From assembly GCA_026168455.1 (NCBI GenBank), contig CM047427.1, forward strand, positions 9,356,835 to 9,420,834: a stretch of 64,000 nt of DNA, given 5' to 3'. The stretch is from Theocolax elegans (taxonomy: Eukaryota > Arthropoda > Insecta > Hymenoptera > Cerocephalidae). Shown here piece by piece: positions 60,701-64,000 of this stretch; within the stretch, counting starts at the first letter, position 1, and every line of letters begins with the position of its first letter. The notes under the pieces were generated by a model. The model worked only from the letters and a program-made list of their open reading frames with translations. It had not been told where the DNA came from and ran no database searches. The position numbers and the translations under genes were made by a program.

Positions 60701-61751
60701 ACGCCGCTCAGACGAGCAGCTGGCTGCGTGCTCGACGGTTCAACGCGTTCGAGTCGACGTTCGCGAGCTTCTCCGCTTCGGACATCCTCCGGCTCTCCCG
60801 CGACGATCTTATCCAGATCTGCGGCCTCGCCGACGGCATCCGACTGTTCAACGCCCTCCACGCCAAGGCCCCTCAACCCAAGCTCAGCCTTTACTTCGCG
60901 GTCGAGGCTGGATTGTGGCGAGCTGTCTACCTAGAGAGCTTGACCAGTGCCTCCTTGACCAGAAAACTTCTCGGCGCGCTCAACCTCCCGCGCGAGAGAT
61001 TACATTCGGTTCTACTCCTTGGGCCCCAAGGGATTCACGTACTCGTTACCAACGAGCTCATCGCCAACATCAAGGACGAGAGCATGTTCGTCGTTGAGAC
61101 CATTAAAGGTCTGCGTTTTCACTTTTATCTTTTTCTCTTTTCTTAGTTTTTTATTCGCTACAAGACGTGCTATCACTTAACGGCATGGGCAATTTCGTTT
61201 AATTTCTTTTTAAACATTTTACCCAGTGTTTTATTAATAATGATCAAAGACGGTGTTGTATTTGTTGAATATAAGTATATCTTAGAGTGAAACTAAAATG
61301 AAAGAATTACACGATAAGATTGTAAGTAGTATCTTTTATCGAATCTTTTATCACTATTGTTCAAAATGTAGTTTTCGTATTACAACTTTTTATAGAGCTT
61401 AATACAGTTTATTATTTATTAGCAATTTGTAACATTTTACTTGCTTATTACATTTTCACTTATACCTTTTATTCTCTTCAGATTATCCATTCGTTTTGAA
61501 TACTTCAATTATTTTAATATACGGTTATCGTTAGTCATTCGTCTGCTTTTTACGCAATAATGCTACTCGAATATAAAGAATACAAAAAGCTCTTGCACAT
61601 TTCAACAAACGATATATTTTCTGGCAAAATTTATCCTAATCGAATATCGAATTTTTTTAAAAAAATCAATAAATTAACAAGATTTTTTTTATATTTTTCA
61701 GAGCCTGGAACTGACCGGTACAAGCTTCTACTGAAACCCTCATCGCACTAA
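28199..61751 (+). CDS. gem: CP2/LSF-family transcription factor (gemini, TFCP2-like), 12 coding exons, ~729 aa
   Basis: Exons: 28199-28336 (or its copy 29591-29728), 38729-38969, 43071-43212, 48810-48896, 51424-51636, 51807-51951, 52161-52373, 52862-53110, 53342-53418, 60291-60480, 60664-61108, 61702-61751. Every junction is phase-consistent and the sum is 2190 nt including TAA. CP2 factors bind DNA as tetramers in the nucleus and control developmental and cell-cycle genes. Exons 3-4 carry the family's N-terminal acidic motif (DFDNSLSAL) and [10 protein letters not shown]. Residues ~274-490 form the CP2 DNA-binding domain ([64 protein letters not shown]). Residues ~575-645 are the SAM-like domain ([20 protein letters not shown]). 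The end is the dimerisation region ([14 protein letters not shown]). The length exceeds vertebrate TFCP2 (~500 aa) because of the extended N-terminus and low-complexity exon 5. The start of exon 2 is the least certain junction; CpG-rich patches in introns suggest alternative promoters. It is closer to TFCP2/gemini than to Grainyhead by the SAM domain and motif wording. Confidence 0.88.
28832..30223. repeat. Tandem duplicated unit B, copy 2
   Basis: Direct head-to-tail repeat of 27440-28831 with net zero length change. The junction shows CTT microhomology (TTACCTTTG versus TTACCTTGCG). Includes the second exon 1. Confidence 0.92.
29591..29728 (+). CDS. gem: gem coding exon 1, copy 2
   Basis: Sequence identical to exon 1 copy 1, with the same start, donor and phase. 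Either copy could be spliced to exon 2. If both were used in one transcript, copy 1's donor would need an acceptor in copy 2's leader, which I do not see; alternative use or skipping of one copy is more likely. Confidence 0.6.
33578..35182. mobile_element. Possible 1.6-kb non-autonomous DNA transposon
   Basis: ATCCCAATCGGAAACATAG at the left is mirrored by CTATTTTCCGATTGGGAT at the right (reverse complement ATCCCAATCGGAAAATAG). The repeat is about 18 bp with one mismatch. The interior is AT-rich without an ORF. No clear target duplication was found, so the two ends could be unrelated. Confidence 0.4.
37042..37648. mobile_element. Imperfect foldback element (~600 bp)
   Basis: The left arm (37042 to about 37300) and right arm (about 37450-37648) are inverted copies at moderate identity. 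CACATGCATCATTCGTATG, CGCGACGATTTTC, GTGTTTACATT and TTCTTATCCAAT blocks occur in mirrored order. The middle is AT-rich. Arms have diverged by substitutions and small indels, so it is older than the palindrome at 17.5 kb. No coding capacity. Confidence 0.7.
37711..37974. mobile_element. 264-bp MITE with CACTGAGAAA termini (family A, copy 2)
   Basis: Termini CACTGAGAAAAAAATTGTAA and, reverse-complemented, CACTGAGAAAAAAGTTATAA. TIRs extend through ACAATGTTGTCTATTAATGC and GGGACAGA, about 70 bases per arm. TA on both sides (37709-37710, 37975-37976). No ORF. Confidence 0.85.
38729..38969 (+). CDS. gem: gem coding exon 2
   Basis: Encodes ~80 Ser/Gln/Pro-rich residues ([20 protein letters not shown]), then [19 protein letters not shown], which resembles a basic nuclear-localisation stretch. 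The donor is AACG|GTCAGT at 38970 in phase 1. Acceptors at 38728, 38746 and 38755 all keep phase 0; I chose 38728. GC-rich third positions support coding. Confidence 0.65.
38970..43070 (+). other. gem intron 2
   Basis: No exon found. It holds a long CT microsatellite (39715-39782) and AT-rich DNA. Around 41.4-42.5 kb CpG frequency rises slightly. Confidence 0.6.
39715..39782. repeat. (CT)n microsatellite
   Basis: About 33 uninterrupted CT units followed by CTCACT hexamers. The apparent Ser-Leu ORFs over it are translation artefacts. Confidence 0.95.
43071..43212 (+). CDS. gem: gem coding exon 3 (acidic N-terminal motif)
   Basis: Acceptor TTCCAGCAG|GATCG and donor ATGGG|GTAAAC fit phases 1 and 2. 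The sequence [19 protein letters not shown] corresponds to the conserved short acidic/hydrophobic motif near the N-terminus of vertebrate TFCP2. Confidence 0.8.
43213..48809 (+). other. gem intron 3 with CpG-rich patches
   Basis: 44900-45760 and 48100-48600 are CpG-rich islands in AT-rich DNA (GCGCGCGCG at about 44985). They contain several ORFs on both strands without consistent coding character. They may be alternative promoters or enhancers. A GAGTGA hexamer run lies at 45298-45341. Confidence 0.4.
48810..48896 (+). CDS. gem: gem coding exon 4
   Basis: Acceptor TTTGCAG|CGAAG and donor CTCTAC|GTGAGT. Encodes [20 protein letters not shown], the counterpart of the conserved LALPIFKQE stretch of TFCP2, whose FKQE is a sumoylation-type site. 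Asn-rich tail. Confidence 0.85.
48897..51423 (+). other. gem intron 4
   Basis: AT-rich, with a CpG-rich patch at 50750-50960 including a CG run at 50811-50821. No exon seen. Confidence 0.5.
51424..51636 (+). CDS. gem: gem coding exon 5 (Asn/Ser/Gln-rich linker)
   Basis: Seventy-one residues, low complexity ([20 protein letters not shown]), flanked by phase-2 junctions on both sides. Because both ends are phase 2 it could be skipped without breaking the frame. Absent from vertebrate TFCP2, where FKQE is followed closely by the DNA-binding domain. Confidence 0.8.
51807..51951 (+). CDS. gem: gem coding exon 6 (start of CP2 domain)
   Basis: [20 protein letters not shown] followed by [11 protein letters not shown], the hallmark opening of the CP2 DNA-binding domain. 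Acceptor TTTTCAG|C, donor AAAG|GTATGT, ends phase 0. Confidence 0.95.
52161..52373 (+). CDS. gem: gem coding exon 7 (CP2 domain)
   Basis: Seventy-one whole codons. Contains [29 protein letters not shown] and [12 protein letters not shown], each with a direct counterpart in the TFCP2 core. Confidence 0.95.
52862..53110 (+). CDS. gem: gem coding exon 8 (CP2 domain, DNA-contact part)
   Basis: Eighty-three whole codons with [20 protein letters not shown] and [20 protein letters not shown], the basic DNA-contact segment, then [16 protein letters not shown] second ORF over the same bases (52914-53114) is a shadow. Confidence 0.95.
53342..53418 (+). CDS. gem: gem coding exon 9
   Basis: [20 protein letters not shown] ... 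TDA, Ser/Pro-rich linker. Acceptor TTTCAG|ATACC, donor GCCAT|GTAAGT, phase 2. Confidence 0.85.
55560..57360 (+). promoter_or_regulatory. gem: CpG island with two TATA boxes: probable internal promoter
   Basis: The GC- and CpG-richest part of the window. TATAAATAG at 56149-56157 and CTATATAAAACC at 56692-56703 are TATA-box matches about 540 bases apart, both on the + strand. After the second, ACAAAGACGA|GTAAGC at 56779 is a plausible donor for a short non-coding first exon. Dinucleotide and trinucleotide runs (CG at 56203-56216, GAG at 56286-56300, GGA at 56411-56433) are embedded. Motif and composition evidence only. Confidence 0.5.
57388..57659 (+). CDS. Candidate alternative gem exon (unique N-terminus)
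   Basis: From the ATG at 57388 the frame has about 80% G or C in third positions, far above the first two positions, as in the true gem exons nearby. It encodes ~90 Arg-rich residues ([20 protein letters not shown] ... [12 protein letters not shown]). The frame meets TAA at 57661, but GACGT|GTAAGG just before it is a good donor whose phase (2) is the one required by the gem exon at 60291. An in-frame TAG at 57358 means it begins either at this ATG or at an acceptor after 57360; an acceptor at 57368 would also join exon 9 in frame, but has a poor pyrimidine tract. I do not recognise the sequence. It could instead be an independent nested gene ending at the TAA. Confidence 0.45.
60291..60480 (+). 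CDS. gem: gem coding exon 10 (Pro/Ser-rich linker)
   Basis: Acceptor TTGTTGCAG|TTC and donor GTTAAC|GTAAGT. Reads [20 protein letters not shown], then [12 protein letters not shown] (another IKED sumoylation-type site) and [16 protein letters not shown]. Confidence 0.85.
60664..61108 (+). CDS. gem: gem coding exon 11 (SAM-like domain and dimerisation region)
   Basis: 148 codons. [20 protein letters not shown] then [20 protein letters not shown] is the SAM-like domain characteristic of CP2 rather than Grainyhead proteins. [20 protein letters not shown] and [20 protein letters not shown] form the C-terminal oligomerisation part. The frame is the third one, with high GC3; the longer ORFs at 60672 and 60695 are shadows. 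The donor AAAG|GTCTGC is weak but phase 1 fits. Confidence 0.9.
61702..61751 (+). CDS. gem: gem terminal coding exon 12
   Basis: Acceptor TTTTTCAG|AGCC after a long T tract. Encodes [16 protein letters not shown] then TAA, matching the DSYHIILK-type end of TFCP2. Confidence 0.9.
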
Positions 61752-62572
61752 AACAACCGTGATCGTTGACTTTCAATAACTATATTGTCGCGTTGATGTT
61801 TATTTTTCAAAGATATTAAGTTATTTACAAAGACTATTTAGCCAAGATAGGACGATGATCGTACATACCACTAAATTTAACACCGAAAATCAATTCATAT
61901 GAGCCAAACGAAAACAATGTTGCCGAAACACGATGGTGTAGCAATTGGTTTTTTTTCTTTTCCACAATTAGCGATACTGCGACGCTTCGTCAAAAAAGGA
62001 CTATTCAGTTATTAACATTCGCCGGTTACAAGAGGAAATGCGCAAACGAATGTTTATAATTGATTATTCCACATTTGCATGCTTCATTTTTTAGTAGTAG
62101 TAAGCTTCAATTTACCTTTTTTCTTAGTTATTAAGCATTACGTTATGATTAATGATTAATTGTTATTTTGTTTTACCTTGTTATAATAACTTGTCGATCT
62201 GTATCGTGATCGTACAAAAAACCGTGCCAGAGACGAGAATATCGTTATTACGTGTAAACAAGATAGTTTCTAGATCTTTACAAAATTAGTGACAACAAAA
62301 TGCAGGGTTTGTACAACCTGATTGTAATTGTTAAACGAAATTGTGCCAAGTACATTGTTTTTTTTAGCATTATAAGAAGCATTTTTTAATTGTAGCATAC
62401 CATTCGAATTTTGTTTTAACGCGTTGCGTTTCATTATTTCGAATAAAATTACGATAGTTTAGTTTTGATGTGTATAAAAATTATTAGTTTCCTTTGAGGC
62501 GTTGTACCTAACGTTATATATTTCGTAATTATTTCAAGTATTGTATGGTGTAAGTTGCTTACGCTGTGGCAC

Positions 62573-62578
62573 AATAAA
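62573..62578 (+). terminator. gem: Polyadenylation signal of gem
   Basis: AATAAA followed by a GT/T-rich stretch (GTTTGTTTATTGTGC then GTGTTGTCC) is a textbook poly(A) site. It implies a 3' UTR of about 840 bases. Confidence 0.7.
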
Positions 62579-62599
62579 ACGTTTGTTTATTGTGCTCCG

Positions 62600-63030
62600 T
62601 GTTGTCCTTGTGCAACGTTTCGTGCACGTTGAATATTAAACGTAAGGTTTTACAAGTATGTAAACAATTACCTTAGACGTAGACCTACCTGGGCTCGAGC
62701 GAAACGTTGTATAAATGTGACTAGCCAACGGAAACGATCAAAATAAAAAATAAAAATATTAATAAAAGCAGCTATATGCGTCCATTATTTTAATCAAACA
62801 ACTTTAATCACTTAAGGTACAAAATAAAAGCATACTTATAACAATGAATCAGTAAAACGTTGGCTAATTTTTTTTTCTAAAATAGAAAGAAATTGAGTTT
62901 GAGAAATAAGTTTCAATGGGGAAAAGTAGGTGAAGGGTACGTAAAAGACGATACGATATATTTTTTTTATAAATATACGTTTGTTTTTTTTAATAACAAA
63001 ATATTGTTAAAATTAAATATAAGGAATGTT
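62600..63030. other. Short intergenic region between converging genes
   Basis: AT-rich, no gene. The gem 3' end and the 3' end of the next gene on the - strand face each other here. Confidence 0.5.
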
Positions 63031-63084
63031 TTATTGTACACCAGTCGCATAAACTTTCATAAAAAAACACCCTTCAGTCCATAT

Positions 63085-63179
63085 TCACTTTTTTTTCTTC
63101 ATCTGCTTGTTTTTCTTCTTTTCTTCCCGCTTCCTCTCGCGTTCCGATAGGCTTTTGTACAGCTTGTAGCCGAAGAAAA
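63085..63179 (-). CDS. Terminal coding exon of a small Lys-rich protein
   Basis: On the - strand an acceptor CTTTCAG precedes two bases plus 30 codons (FFGYKLYKSLSERERKREEK, then Lys/Asn-rich) ending in KKKK and TGA. The pattern of a few hydrophobic/aromatic residues followed by a charged, strongly basic tail resembles the cytosolic end of small single-pass membrane proteins, but I cannot name the family and the membrane part is not in this exon. A possible poly(A) signal (TTTTATT on + at about 63029) lies downstream. Upstream exons should be at higher coordinates or beyond the window. Confidence 0.5.
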
Positions 63180-64000
63180 CTGAAAGGAAAATTTAAAACG
63201 ATGAGACGATGGAAAATCTACAGTACGCAACAATTTTCAAGTCCTCACGAAAATATCCTTACGTCGATGTGTATAAAATTGTGCTTTAAAAATAAATTCA
63301 AGTATCTTACATCATGATAACCATTTAATCATATAGTTATTTGGATACTTTTGTAAAAACATTTTGTACCGACAATAAGACATTTTATTAGGTAGAAGTG
63401 TAGACAATTTTGTTATAAAAATAGTGATGAGGACTAGTTCACTTTTAAGACGGAAAATGATTGTAAGAATGTACAGAATTAATTGTAAATAAAGAATTAT
63501 TAATTAATAACAATGTATATCTATAGTTAATGTTTTAGTTCTGTTTTAACTTTATTACTGTTTGATTCAATTTATTATTTGAAATTTAAATTTATGCTTT
63601 TTATCTGAGTATATTAAAATAAACTTAATATGAACCGAACTTAATTACTTCGACCGTTGAATACAAGTAGTAAAATTTTATTAAAAATTTTTATATTTTT
63701 ATTTTCTACTCAGTATAAGTATTTAATATTTTGCTTTAATGAAAATTATATATTTAATATTTATCCAGTACGTTTGTAAGAAAATGATTTCTGAGATTGC
63801 AGTATATTTTTTACGTACAGGCAATCTATTTTTTTATAAAACAGCACCCTCTGAAGTTTTAGATAAAACTCAAGGCAAGCAAACGTCGGTAAGGTACAGA
63901 TAAAAGCTCGTGTTAGTAAAAGCTGGCCACCGAGGGAATAAACCGAAGTTAGAGAGATAAAAGGGAAAAACGAACACAACGGAATTCCGGTTACCGAAGA
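63180..64000 (-). other. Intron or upstream region of the small Lys-rich gene
   Basis: AT-rich up to about 63830, then slightly richer. No second exon with good splice sites could be identified. The ORF at 63761-63979 has no coding character. Confidence 0.35.

Noticed and set aside
60672..60934. Plus-strand ORFs at 60672 and 60695
   Set aside because: Wrong frames over gem exon 11; the third frame carries the SAM-like domain.
1..64000. tRNA, rRNA or CRISPR structures
   Set aside because: I saw no cloverleaf with A/B-box motifs, no rRNA-like block and no regularly spaced short repeats with unique spacers.

Overview
The window looks like animal nuclear DNA from an insect, most likely a hymenopteran (bee, wasp or ant). 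The grounds are an AT-rich background broken by CpG-rich promoter patches, spliceosomal introns with GTAAGT-like donors, many short TIR elements with TA flanks, and protein sequences that read as insect NMD3, ADAT3 and CP2/gemini. The order-level call is inference. No bacterial, phage or organellar signature is present.

Layout. 1-314: end of a C2HC/C2H2 zinc-finger gene running in from the left (+). 2371-6116 (-): a complete seven-exon gene for a secreted CUB-domain protein; all exon phases join. 10023-11537 (-): intronless NMD3, the 60S ribosomal export adaptor. 12.2-19.4 kb: intergenic DNA with a CpG-rich patch, a 250-bp MITE and a 1.65-kb nearly perfect palindrome with 742-bp arms. 19527-20648 (+): intronless ADAT3, the non-catalytic partner of the tRNA wobble adenosine deaminase. 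22066-24956: two near-identical 1.27-kb copies, each with an 87-codon ORF, separated by a TIR-flanked insert.

28199-61751 (+): one large gene, the CP2/LSF/gemini transcription factor (TFCP2 family). I reconstruct 12 phase-consistent coding exons for about 729 aa: a novel N-terminal part, a conserved short acidic motif, the CP2 (grainyhead-like) DNA-binding domain, a SAM-like domain and a C-terminal dimerisation region. Its first coding exon lies in a 1,392-bp perfect-register tandem duplication (27440-28831 and 28832-30223), so exon 1 and its donor are present twice. The 6.9-kb intron before the SAM part holds a CpG island with two TATA boxes and a GC3-rich coding segment (57388-57659). That segment ends in a donor of exactly the phase needed to join the next gem exon, so it is a candidate internal promoter giving a gem isoform without the DNA-binding domain.

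63085-63179 (-): the last coding exon of a small unnamed protein with a very basic tail that starts beyond the window or in an exon I could not find. The genes are functionally independent (ribosome export, tRNA editing, transcription, secretion). The most unusual content is the repeat architecture: two local duplications, two long inverted repeats and at least two MITE families present as pairs.
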